DNA from: Kuschelorhynchus macadamiae
Taxonomy: Eukaryota > Arthropoda > Insecta > Coleoptera > Curculionidae
DNA: 64,000 bases
NCBI GenBank assembly: GCA_030620095.1
Contig: JAUTXW010002189.1
Location: 1 to 64,000 of the forward strand
Reading direction: 5' to 3'
The notes under the pieces are model-generated. The model saw only the letters and a program-made list of their open reading frames with translations. It did not search any database and was not told where the DNA came from. How positions within the stretch are numbered: the stretch's first letter is position 1; each line of letters begins with the position of its first letter. The position numbers were made by a program, and so were the translations under genes. Shown here in pieces: positions 46,512 through 57,725 of this stretch.

Positions 46512-47624
46512 AACCTAATTTTGCAAGGCTGCTAAGTTCATCAAATGGCCTTTACAAATGTCCTTTCACACGTGGTCATTATTTCTTCATTTCTTCCGAA
46601 GCCTCAAATGTATCCTTTTGCAACTGTATTTGGCCGCCATCCCCGTGCCTCTTTTTGGTCAAGATATCCACTCCGATGTTGGCTAATAGTAATGTAGAAG
46701 ACCTTCTAAAGCAATGGCCGGTATATTGTTCTGGATTGGATAATTTTAAAAACAAAGCAACAGTCTTAGGCATACCTCCAAAAGTATTTATTCCCACTGG
46801 TTGGTTTGTACGTTGACCGTTCTTATAGCACACGAAGAAACGACCATGATCAACGTGTTTAGGACGTAACTTGATGTAATTTTAGACAATTTCCACCATA
46901 TCTAAACCTTCACACCCGTATTCACTAAAGAGGTTTAAATTTAGACCAGGTCTAACTTGACAGTTATAGGTTTAAGATGATATTTTTAACAATTGAACAA
47001 ATAATTTTTCTAAATGTCACAATTACAAATTGACAGTGACATAAGCGAAACATATCTGGCGAACTAAGACTTTTAAGTACCATGGCAACTAGACCTGATC
47101 TAACTCTTAAACCTTTTTAGTGAATACGGGGGTCAATGTCTCCTGATGTTACAAAAAACTCTCGAGCTATTTTTGTCTTTGTGAATGGTACTACAGATCG
47201 AAAACACGCACCTTCATCTTTCACATTTTCCAGGACTAAGTTTGTCAGCTCTTCTCCTTTACATAATCCTGCTAGTCGAACAATAAAACTTGTTATCATC
47301 AGCTTCTTGCAGAAAAACACCAATATCGTTTTTCGTTAATATCTTCGATTTTGTTTTTAAAAGCTCAATTAAATGCAAGTATTTATTAATATCCTCATTT
47401 TTTCTAATAGACATCACACTTTGCAACATTGAATGGTATGCCCAAAGAGAGGGTGGTTTTTGAATTTTGGATAGATCATTAAAATAGGCTAACAATGCCT
47501 TCTCACTGGAGATAGTTTTTATGTTTTTTTCTTCACACCATTTCTGATACCGTGAGTAGGCCAACTCATATTTGGCCCGTGATTTTGCGGCTTGGATGTC
47601 GGATGAAAAATTTGAATCGCTCAT
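46512..47624 (-). pseudogene. Crypton-like tyrosine recombinase, split by a MITE
   Basis: The minus-strand ATG at 47624 starts MSDSNFSSDIQAAKSRAKYE. The N-terminal core-binding domain follows (YSRYQKWCEEKNIKTISSEK, LLAYFNDLSK, SLWAYHSMLQSVMS). After a frameshift near 47310 come LAGLCKGEELTNL, KTKIAREFFVTSGDID and, beyond the MITE at 46915-47130, FFVCYKNGQRTNQPVGINTFGG and YTGHCFRRSSTLLLA. GHCFRR is the HxxR catalytic box of tyrosine recombinases. The first catalytic Arg (ACRREEL in relatives) is Lys here, and the segment expected to hold the nucleophilic Tyr is out of frame (KDTFEASEE). The family cuts and rejoins DNA through a covalent Tyr intermediate; this copy cannot. An upstream in-frame ATG at 47663 exists, but the MSDS start fits relatives better. 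Confidence 0.8.
46915..47130. mobile_element. MITE copy 2, inserted in the recombinase gene
   Basis: CCCGTATTCACTAAAGAGG at the left and TTTTTAGTGAATACGGG at the right are perfect ends for the family seen at 1778-1995, with about 85-90 percent identity across 216 bp. It interrupts the coding sequence directly after the codons for SGDID. No clear target duplication. Confidence 0.88.
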
Positions 47625-47664
47625 GTTGAAAATGTATGAAACGCGTTCCGAACTTTGTGACAAA

Positions 47665-50507
47665 TTTCAAATTGTTTGACATCATTATTTTGTATTGTTT
47701 TCTAACAAAAACTTACATACATGTAACAGAGGGAATTTGTTTTTAAATATTTGATAGGTAATCTTTTTACAAAAATGTAAATTATATTATAGCTCGGATA
47801 AGATTTGAAACGATCTTAGATAAAAGTTTGTACGATACACGTGTGATACATCGTTATTAACATTTTTTTATCCCACTTGTATCGTAAATACCTATTATCT
47901 CATTTCATGCCCGTGAGGTAACAATAAAATTATATTCTTTGTGAGCCCTGTTACAGTCACATTTTTATTGTAATTATTTTTATTAAGATCCCGGGAATCT
48001 ACTATTTTTTGTGGTAAATTCTCTAATTTTTTCTTGGTGTGCAAATTTTAAAATAAAATATGCATAAAACAAATGAAATTATTTAGTTTTTACGTTCAAT
48101 AGCATACTTTTTAGACAAAGTCAGAAAGTTGTGGGGTGAAATAAAGAGCTGACGATTTGTTAGAGAAATCCTAAGATATCTTAACAACAAGGAAGCTGTT
48201 CTGTAGAACTAGATGCTCTCAGCTAAGAAAATACGTTTATAATATGACACTTCTTTCTGTAAACGTTGCTATTGAGGCAAAAGATGAGACAGTTATGACA
48301 TGTATTCTATGATTGTAAAGCTCTCTCCTTAATCAGAGAATCCATTCTATAAGAACACTGCCCTACCTATGCCAGATTTAGGGCAGGGTGATATTATCGC
48401 CTATTTTTAACCGATTTCAATCTGGGATCAGTTCGATCCTAGGTTGAAGGAAATGCATTAATAACTCCTCAATGGTTTGACCAATTTGAAATTTTTAGGG
48501 AGTAACTCAGCATGTTACCGGAGTGGTCCTATAGCAAGCATATTGAACAAATGTTAAAAATGGTAGACCACCGCCATATTGAATGGTTTACGTTTACACG
48601 ATTTTACATTGAACAATATATACGTTAATTAATGCGTTCGCCATTGTGTCAGGAAGATAAAGTATGTATGCTACCAATGTATATTGTATAATACGACATG
48701 TTATTATATAATGATGTTACATAATATGCAATGGACCCAGTGGCTATTTGTTAAACTTAACTTTTACAATGAAACTCGGATAAATAAAACTAAAAAGGAT
48801 AAAATTAAAGTTTTTATAAAAAAAAATGCATTAAAAAGTGAAATATAATATTTTATATCATTTGGAAAATTTTACTCTCTGAAGTCAGCGCTAAACTAAT
48901 GAAGACATTATACTCGTGATATTAGACATCAAAATACTCAATAATAAATATATTTTTGTTATGTAAGAACAAGTTTGGCTCCGATAGATCAAATTATTAT
49001 TATTATATTATGTTTCACTTTTTTCACGTCGGTTTTATTTTTTTTATACAAACTTGTATGTAACAATAGTTTGATTGGTGGCCTAGGAGGGGCGATGTTA
49101 CCAGGCAGGGTGTACAAGATGTTCAATATGGCTTAGGTTCTGTACATCTAACGAGCCATACTTTCCTAATTACATAATGGAGAAGTTCTGATTGTCCCTT
49201 TTGTAAATCCACAAATGAAAAAGTTTCCTCTATTTCTGAAATCATCCCTGGACACACCGTATATAACTCAAGATTATCATACTGGCCCTAAAAACGAAAA
49301 TAAGATATAGAGTTGCAAAGTGCTCTTCGGACGTGCTTCTTTAGGACAAGAAAAAACAAATATTCCAGAGCCCTTTTGTCATCGGATTTGGCGCGTTTGC
49401 GAATAACTTATTTTTGTTTGCCATCAGTTATTTTATCAAGTTTCCCTCTTCCTGTGGTTTAGCTTATTTATGTCACTCACGAGGTTCGTTAAATCACGGG
49501 AAAGATATTTTCAAGATGTTCTCAAATGTCACGCCTATCTAGGATATGCTCGTTTAATCGTTTTATATCCGTGGACAGAATGGACACCAGTGTTTGAATC
49601 CTAAATATACGTCGGTAGATTTTCAAAAATGTTTGTTTATATGACGTTTATACATTCCCGTTTTAGTTCACGTTTGTGTTTGTGGTAAATTAGTTTATAA
49701 TGTAAATTATAACGTTGTGAATAAAGTTTGTTTTTAGAGCATAAACTCAAACTAATCCAAACTATGGAGCGAAAATATATCAACGTAAATTTCTTAAATT
49801 TCAAAACAATGACACATATTTTAGAATTAGTTAAAAATTTCGGTGGGAATTTAAAAATCACTCTATTAATGTTTTTCGGCTAGCCGTATTCCATATGGTT
49901 GAATTTATACTCTATGCCAGATACAAAATGTAATATTTCCGAGATAAGCCATATTTCTTTAAGTTTGTTGAGTTTTAAGTTAACTAAATAATTTTTGGAA
50001 AATTTGGTAGCTGATATTCCTAGTGGAAGATTTTATATGGTGGCGATTCAGGGCATTTTTAAGTATGTTGTTCCATATAGGATACTTATACTGGCTAAGG
50101 CAATTTATTTTTGTTTTGGTCATTGTTGATTTAGTGTTTGTTTTCTGGACCTTTATAAAATAAATAATATACAGGGTTTGGAGAAATTACCAGAACAGTC
50201 GATTATTTTAAAAGATACGGGAGTTATCAATAAATCTGTATCTGTAATAAATTAGAATATACAGGTTCGCCCACAAAGTTATGTAGAATTAAAGCTATAC
50301 TTTTTTAAATGGAACACCTCGTATATTATTACTTATTTTGATCGTCCAGTCAATTTAGAACATTTTTTTATTAATCATACGTTATGCCTAAATTCATTGG
50401 TTTCCGAGATATCGGCGTTTCAAATAATAACGGATAACAATACGATATTCGAACGTAGTCGCATTTAACTGAGTAACAAATTAGGTATAACCTTTGACAA
50501 TAATAAT
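47665..50507. other. Unassigned stretch
   Basis: At 48455-48600 there is text related to the GGCGG dispersed family (GACCACCGCCATATTGAATGG). At about 50170 ATACAGGGTTTGGAG may be the 5' end of the transposon that follows. No gene supported; minus frames at 49637-49861 show no motif. Confidence 0.35.
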
Positions 50508-51560
50508 TTGGAATCTGAAAGTCAAGTACTGCCAGAATTAAGTAAAGAAGGAAATAACATGGCGTTTTTACTTACTGAAACAGAGATAATTGATATTTTT
50601 ATTTTAAGAGGGTATGGCGATAAGCAGAGATCATATCAGGAGGTAAGTGATATTTACAACAATTTGCACCCAGGCAGGCAAATTTTTAAAAAAAATCAAT
50701 TTATCAAACTGTAGTGGTTACAGAATGACTGGAAGTGTAAAAAACCAACCAAGATCTGGAAGTCCTAGGGTGCTACCGCCGATGATAAAAAATTAGACAT
50801 TCTGCTTTTGATACAATCAAACTTTTAAGACAACTAATTTGAAATCTCAGACAATCCACCATTCAGCTTTCTTTCGATCATGAAATCCGTGAGAACCATT
50901 CTTCTTCGCATTCTTCATACTAAGAAAATGTATCCATACAAAGTTCATGTTGTACAAGAACGTTATGGCGTTGACTATGACCGAAGACTAGAATTTTACG
51001 AGATAATTACGAGAAAGAAAATTGAAGAGAACCCGCATTTTCCAAACATTGTTTTTTCGGATGAAGCGACCTTCACACTACACGGAATGGTCAATAAATA
51101 AAATTACCGTTACTAGGGGCGAAGTAACCCAAACTGGTATGACGAACTGCATACATAGTGTGACCCAGAAAAAGTTAATGTCTGGGCTGGATTGTTTGCG
51201 GGACATGTAATTGGACCTTTTTTTATCGAGGGAAATTTGACCAGTTCTCCAGCTTCTTCGGCAAGAAATGGTTCCAACTATAAACAATTTAACACCCAAT
51301 ATTAACTTAAGCTGGTATCAGCAAGATGGAGCTCTTTCGCATTTTACTCTTGAAGTTAGAGAAGTTTTGGATGTCACGTTCCCAACTAGATGGATAGGAA
51401 GAAGAGGGTATATCAAATGGCCTTCATGGTTCCCCGATCTATTGCCCTTAGATTTCTTTTATTGGGGACAACTGAAAATTATTGTTTATCAGAACAAATC
51501 GAATAATTTAGAAGAATTAAGAAAACTCTAGAAACCTTACAATTTTTAAAATATTTCATA
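50508..51560 (+). pseudogene. Mariner-type (DD41D-like) transposase, broken
   Basis: The N-terminal helix-turn-helix begins near 50559 (MAFLLTETEIIDIFILRGYG, QRSYQEVSDIYNNLHPGRQI). The linker/second helix-turn-helix is damaged (50720-50880). Next come KMYPYKVHVVQE, DRRLEFYEII and VFSDEATFTLHG with the first Asp at 51060. After frameshifts come PEKVNVWAGLFAGHVIGPFFIEGNL (partly out of frame), then WYQQDGALSHFT with the second Asp at 51325 and RWIGRRGYIKWP, FPDLLPLDFFYWG with the third Asp at 51451. Forty-one residues lie between the second and third Asp, so the spacing is DD41D and not the DD34D of classical mariner. At least three frameshifts; inactive. The catalytic residues themselves survive. 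Confidence 0.8.
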
Positions 51561-52489
51561 TAAATAAGTTAAAATTTATTAAATCTACCAGTAGAAAAAT
51601 CTGTTAATATTTTATTAAAGAAAATTCTTTTGTACCTCACGGATCCGACGTACATTTTTTGCATTTTTATGACCATTGGGGGAATGACATTGACTGTTTC
51701 TAACGAATAAATGGCCCTATAATGTCGTTTCCAAACAAATCATACCTATTGACGAAGGAATCAGGTAACATCTGCTAAAAGCAAGCTTTTCACCAGCCCA
51801 TTTATGTTATTTCAAGATGACAGAATTTCCCAGGTCGGCCTCTGTTCACCACGTCAACAACTGGGCCGGGGGGAGGAGGGCGTCAAGAGGCTCTACAAAG
51901 ACACTATAATTTAATCTATATGTATTTGAAACGCTAAATAATAACTTTGGGTAAAAAATTACTTGCAGATCCTCTCCTCCGCAAAAGCAAGTAGGTAAAA
52001 CAAATAGATTTTCTCCATAAAAATATGAGATAAAAAATCAAAATGTTTTTTTTTTGTAAGAGATGTAGTTTTTAGGTAAATTAATGGTCAATAAGTCGTA
52101 AATGGGTACCATATGGGCAACTTTTTTATTTGTGATTGAAGGCGAATAAGTTATTTTTCATAAAAAGTTTTGCTTTTTTGAAAAATAAGGCTGATTTAAA
52201 AAATAAATACTAAAAAAGAAGAGTGCAAAGTTGAAATTCCAACTTTTAATTAAAGAGCCTGCAAATAGAAGTTAAAAAACTTCTAGAAGTTTTTTGATAA
52301 TAGACTTAGTTTTTGAGAAAATTAATAGTAAATATGTAAAAAATGCGTCATCAAATTAGTTGTCTTAAAAGTTGGAATTTCAATTTTTTTTTGGTTTGCA
52401 AATGCCTAGTTTTGTATTTATTTCGTACTCTATATATAAAATGATACTATTTTTAAATCAATCTTATTTTTAGATAAGCAAATTTTTTA
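51561..52489. other. Stretch with a hairpin at 52233-52385
   Basis: AAAGTTGAAATTCCAACTTTT (about 52231) is inverted at about 52363-52385. Inside lies a 22-bp perfect palindrome around CTTCTAGAAG (52274-52295). It may be a small fold-back MITE. No coding sequence. Confidence 0.5.
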
Positions 52490-52744
52490 TAAATAAATAA
52501 ATAAATAAATAAGGTCTTTATGTCTAACAATCATAGACTACAAAAAAAATACAAATTTTGTGAAAAAAAAAACAATGCTAGAAAATGCCGAGGGGCAGGT
52601 GGACATGTGTATTCGAGAATACACTTGCCCTCTTTTCTTTACCCTAAGCTTTAAAAAAGGAAAGCGAGAAAAACAGTAAGTAATAAGTAACAAATAAGTA
52701 ATAAAAACCCGTCTGTTAATCAAGAATAAAATTAAAAAATTGTT

Positions 52745-55500
52745 GCCTCTTATTGCTGGTCAAGCAAGAATTTTTTATAGGCCAATTTAAAAGGAATAGC
52801 ACTTTTACATCTTATAGAATCCGGGATAGCATTATAAATCTTTGAAATTTGATAAGAGAATGATCGCTTGAATAGTTCAGTCTTATGTATTGGAGGAGTA
52901 AGACGTCCCTTAAACCTAATATTTAGATTAGGTACATCCGACCTAAACACGATTTTTTTATACAAACATGGGGGAGTTTTATTTAAAATAATCCTATGGA
53001 AAAGACAAGCAGCATAAAGCAAACGTCTATTACTTATATTAAGCCAACCAAGGTCAGCAAGCTTATGAGAAATATGATTTCTTCTACGAATTCCGAATAT
53101 CAATCGTAGACAAGAATTTTGTAACACCTGAATACGGCGCTTATCAAAAGAGTCTATTGAGTATCCATAAATAGAGTTACAAAAGTTCAATCGTGATAAA
53201 ACCAACGCCTCTCATAAAAGAGTTTTCAACTTCTGATTAAGGTAGTCTTTAGAATTATAAATCAATTTTAAGTTGAAATAAGCCTGACGAATCAACGTGC
53301 TAATGTGAGACCTATATTTTACGTTAGAGTCCAAAAAAATCCCAAATTTCTGCAACTTTCAGTTATAGGCAGATTCTCATAATTTATTTTAATTTGTATT
53401 AAAGGTAAAAATTTTTGACGGACCCTGGAAGCTCCAAAGAACATAACTGAACTTTTTTTTGAATTATTTGATAAAGAGTGATCAGTTGCTGCTGAAAGTA
53501 AAGATGTAAAGTCGTCGTTTATCTCCTTAACACCCTGAATAATATTGTCCGGTTTAAACGTGTGATAGACTTGCGTATCGTCGGCTTATAAATGAATTTT
53601 ACAATGCCTGACCTGATTTATGAACTGCGAAGTATATATTGAGAATAATAAAGGGCCCAAATAGAATCCTGTGGGACTCCGGGTTGAAAGTCTGACTGGA
53701 CATCGGCCATGCGAACAGATTGGGCTCTACCATCCAAAAAGCTATTTAACAGTCTCATGCTGTGGATATCCACCCCAATAAATTCCAATATCAAAGATAC
53801 AAGCTATGACTTATGGTGTCAAACGCTTTAGAAAAGTCGATTAGAGCCAAAACTACCACATCCCCGCCTTCGACATCCCTTATTATGTCATCCATAACCT
53901 TTAATAGAGCAGTGTCACAACTATGTTTTGGTCTGAATCCATGCAGACTGTATCTCAGGTAGGATTGAAAAATTTTCAAGATGACTAACCCTTTCCAGTA
54001 CTTTAGAGAGTGGCGGCAGTATGCTCACCGGCCTTAAATCTTTAAATTCGAGTGGATTGGAAATTTTCGGTAAAGAAGTGACAATAGCATGCTTCCAACA
54101 ATTGAGAAATGCACCTTTCTCTAGAGATGAATTGATTATATGAGTAATAAAAGGAATTATGTAAGGACTTGCTAACAACAATAATTTAATGTTAATTCCA
54201 TCACTACCAGTCGATGTAGATTTCACAAAATATAAATTTTTTTCAACCTCATTCTCAGTAACCATCTGGAAATTGAACTTTGCCACACCAGACTTCTTGT
54301 TGTTTCTGTACCAATCAGTCTGAGCCAGACTGGGATTAAGTTTCGGAATACCGTTAATGTAATAGTTATTCAATTGATTAGGGTCCTAAAGCGAAGAAGG
54401 AATATCAATATTTTTCTTACCAATGTTTGGCAGCTCAAGGTCTTTTCAAATTTTGTTAATACCGACAGTATTTGCCCTCTGTTGAAAATATGCCTTCTTT
54501 TCCTTACGGCAAGCCAGGGTAGTATAGTTTCTAAGAGACTTGTAGTATTCAAAATCAGCTGGATTTTTAGTTCGTCGCCATTTTGAGTGTGCTTTGTTCC
54601 TCAAGGTCATTAGGAAGCGAATATTATCCGTTAACCATGGCGCATATTTTTTAGTAATACGAATTTGCTTGAGAGGTGCGTGGCAGTTGAAAAGACTCAA
54701 AAGAATATTGTTTAAGTATTCAGTTTTTTCATTTACATCCTCCATCAAAAACATATTAGAGAGGAGCTACTCACAAATCTGATAAAAAATTAAATTGGTT
54801 AAACTTTTTTAAATCTCTTACCGTTTTCAAAGTTGGTGTTTTTGGAATAGACTTCAAATTTAAAGTACACCTAATAACATCATGATCCGATATATTGTAA
54901 ACAGGGTTAACGATTTCCGTACTACTTGTTAATAATAAATCAATAAAGGTTGTACTTGTAAGAGCTACATGTGTAGCGCTGTTCACAAGCTGCGAAATAT
55001 TTAGAGAATCTGTCAAATTAAGGAACTGAGTGGCATGTACATTATGAGAGTTTAGTAAGTCAATATTAAAATTGCCAAGGCATAAGAGTTCATCGCATGA
55101 TGATTTAAAAGCAGAAATATCAGCCTCGAAAATTTCTAAAAATGTCCTAATATTTTGGTCTGGTGGTCGATAAATTACACCTACAGCAAACAGTATATTA
55201 TTGATTTTAATATTTATCCATGGTTGCTCAATATTTTTACTTGGCGGAATAACTTTAAAAGAATTTTTTTTTAATGTAAAAACTTACCCCTCCTCCTCTG
55301 ATCCCTTTACGATCCCTCCTAAGTAAATTATACCCATCTATAGGAAGATTCTGATCAGGTATACTGTTATTTAACCACGTTTCAGAAACACACAAATCTC
55401 ATAATCCTCCAGCACTGTAAGATCCCTTACAACAGTAAATTTTGGCAAAAATTAACGCAGATTCAAGTGTGCCACAGCGACCTTTCTATCTTTAGGCATG
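52745..55500 (-). pseudogene. Non-LTR ORF2: AP endonuclease plus reverse transcriptase
   Basis: The start is near 55500 (MPKDRKVAVAHLNLR). Endonuclease landmarks are GVIYRPPDQN (about 55170), LGNFNIDLL (GDFN with Asp changed to Asn) and ISDHDVIRC (SDHD intact, 54880). A linker follows (54754-54446, APWLTDNIRFLM, KAHSKWRRTKN). RT begins in 54373-53921 (GSDGINIKLLLLASPYI, LRPVSILPPLSKVLE), then GFRPKHSCDTALLKV and ALIDFSKAFDTISH (motif with first Asp, 53900-53800). VPQDS replaces VPQGS near 53680. The catalytic YADD reads stop-ADD because TAT became TAA at 53588-53586. The thumb/C-terminus (LNFCNSIYGYSIDSFDKRRIQVLQ) ends at about 52750. Copying of element RNA would have been its role. Confidence 0.85.
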
Positions 55501-55569
55501 TTATAACTAAACTTATCAGTATAAATATAAATATATATATAAAAAAAAGAAAGGTAAACAAATCAAAGT

Positions 55570-56212
55570 AAGATTATATGATTATATTACATAAAGAAAG
55601 AGAAAAAAGAAATATATTTATAATAAAAAAAGAATAAAACACAACAGCACTAAATTTAGTCACTGCTTCTTTAAAAAGAGCTAATCTGCTTCGCGTTAGG
55701 TCCTCTTTAACTAAAATTTGTGAACCTTTTAATAATTTACGCTGTTTAAGAACGGCCGACCGAATGTTGATATTTACGAATTCCACCAATACTACCGGCG
55801 GTTTAATGAGTACTGGATTTTTGATTTTACCCGATAAGATTTATTGATATCGGATATATTTATATTGTTAACCTTCATCTTATCCTTGAATAATTTGAGA
55901 ACAGATGATTTTAAAGTTGCACTGTTTTCACCGTCCTCTTTATTAAGCCCAAATATGCGTCCATTATATCTTCTGGCATATCGCTCTTGATTGTCAACAG
56001 ACTTTTTTAGGCGGGAATTTTCTTTATGTAACACATCAACATCGGACTTTAACTGATTTATTTGAGAGTCCAAATTTTTGAGCTTTGTCTCGAATTTATC
56101 CTCAATTTTCTTTCAAATTGCATCCACAATTTTATTTTGAAGATCCCATTTTGACATTTCAGTTGAAAACAAGCTACGAATGTCCTCCAGGTCGTTCCTT
56201 GTCAAAACCATT
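55570..56212 (-). pseudogene. Non-LTR ORF1, coiled-coil RNA-binding type
   Basis: The minus-strand ATG at 56212 gives MVLTRNDLEDIRSLFSTEM. A TGA interrupts near codon 33; then comes a heptad-like coiled coil (LDSQINQLKSDVDVLHKENS) and RYARRYNGRIFGLNKEDGE, a motif found in L1/CR1-type ORF1 RNA-binding domains. After a frameshift near 55800 the C-terminus continues as EFVNINIRSAVLKQRKLLKG and LTRSRLALFKEAV. ORF1 proteins bind element RNA and chaperone reverse transcription. No CCHC knuckle seen. Confidence 0.75.
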
Positions 56213-56400
56213 ATCGATGTTTATTTCAGCCAATCGGTCCGATGGTCAAAAATTGCACTAGAAAAACGTTCCTTGTATCGCATCGTTAGACAATGTCACA
56301 AACACTTATCACAATTTTAACTGACTTTTAGCTTTAAAAAACTGAATTTTGGAGATAGAAACCCCGCACAATCTTTACCTCTACAGCGCCACCTGTAGCC

Positions 56401-57179
56401 AAAAAGCGAAGAACTTTTTCGCTTAAAACTACAAATAAAAAAGTTCAAGGTGGATGTATAATCTCAATGTTCAACGTTCCATGTTAAGAATTATATTTTC
56501 GGAGTAAATAAATCACTATTTGGATTTCGAGAATAAATTTCTCTTATATCAGATATGCGTCTTTCGTTTTAAAAAAAGCAAACAGCCCATTTTTTTTCTT
56601 GAAATTTAAATCTTTAGTGAAAAGAATTGTTTCTTTATGTAAAACGGGGACGCATACGATCAATATGGAACAAATGTGTAAAGCTTTTGGCGGAAAAACC
56701 TTTTTTCTGTTCCATGTGTATAAACATGTTCGGCATTTTAAGTAAATCTCTCTTGAGATTCTGTTTACCCTATCTAGTGACGAGTGGGGCTTTTTGTGAC
56801 GTCAACAAATTGTGGTAACTTTCGTTCATTTTGTTGAAATTTCGGTAACAATTTTTTTCTTAAAGGAAGTCTAAATTTCCAGTTTCCAGTATAGGTATTA
56901 TTTTATAATATTTCTATTGAAATAATATTACATTTAATATAAAAAACAAACGCGCTTTATTTTTCGTGCGTTTAGATCGATGATTGTCTTGCATACTGTT
57001 GCTGTTTTTTAATGATTAGTTTCTCTTATTAAAGTCACTTTCTTGAAATATTCTGGTCTTACAGTGCTCTTTATTGGCAATTTCCTTACCACCTTCGAAA
57101 TTCGAGGTAATTGCTTTGTTTTTGATACTGAGTTAGTGCTCTTCTCCTCTCGCTGATATCCATCTGTTAGTAAGGTAGC
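56401..57179. other. Unassigned stretch
   Basis: Nothing recognised, apart from possible upstream Penelope-like sequence from about 56980 (related to 27540-27780, read inverted). Confidence 0.35.
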
Positions 57180-57725
57180 CAGATTATGAATTAGTTATGT
57201 GGATGACTTATTTATTATAAGGCAACATGGTCATACAGAGCTCGACAATTTTCTGATTCATACATGTAAATTGAATCCATCCCAGAATACAATTTACTCT
57301 AGAGTTACAGGAGAACAACAAACTTCAATTTTTAGATGTTTTGATCACAAAACTGCATATCGGTCATTTCGAATATACTGTGTATGGAAAATCAATACCT
57401 ACCGACATTTAAATGCGAGATCACACCATCCCAGCATAAATTCAAGCTGTGTCTCATACCCTTATACCTAGATCCGTGCCATTAATTGAAATGCAAACGA
57501 AACATAACGAACTTAATATAATATGTAGTTCTTTAAAGAAAAATGGCTCTACAAATAGCACCATAGAAAAAGCTATTAATTAATACACAGTGTGCCAGAT
57601 AACGAACAAGACAGAATTGAAAGAATTCTCAGAAAACACAACATACAAACAATACATAAGCCACAAATAACCATACATAAACTACTTGGAAACCCAAAAT
57701 CAAATAGGAAAACCAGGTATATATA
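57180..57725 (+). pseudogene. Penelope-like RT fragment with YVDD motif
   Basis: SYVDDLFIIRQHGHTELDNFL (57193 onward, given in part) contains the catalytic YVDD of Penelope RTs. LNARSHH-PSI and a KPTHTDRYLN-like remnant follow (57390-57440). After frameshifts come KKNGxTN-TIEKAIN and HKPQITIHKLLGNP, the linker towards the GIY-YIG domain. The same linker occurs in the 27488-28140 remnant, so both belong to family B. The endonuclease is missing here. Confidence 0.75.

Larger units (their letters stand above)
52490..56400 (-). mobile_element. Near full-length non-LTR retrotransposon (CR1/L2/Jockey group)
   Basis: On the minus strand it has a 5' UTR (about 56400-56213), ORF1 (56212 to about 55570), ORF2 with endonuclease and RT (about 55500-52745) and a 3' end in ATTT repeats (52493-52513). 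The tail of short repeats in place of poly-A fits CR1/L2/Jockey-like elements. Both genes are interrupted, so it is a dead copy, but it is the most complete retrotransposon here. Confidence 0.85.

Noticed and set aside
46487..46816. Plus-strand 109-codon frame
   Set aside because: Antisense to the recombinase HxxR region; a shadow.
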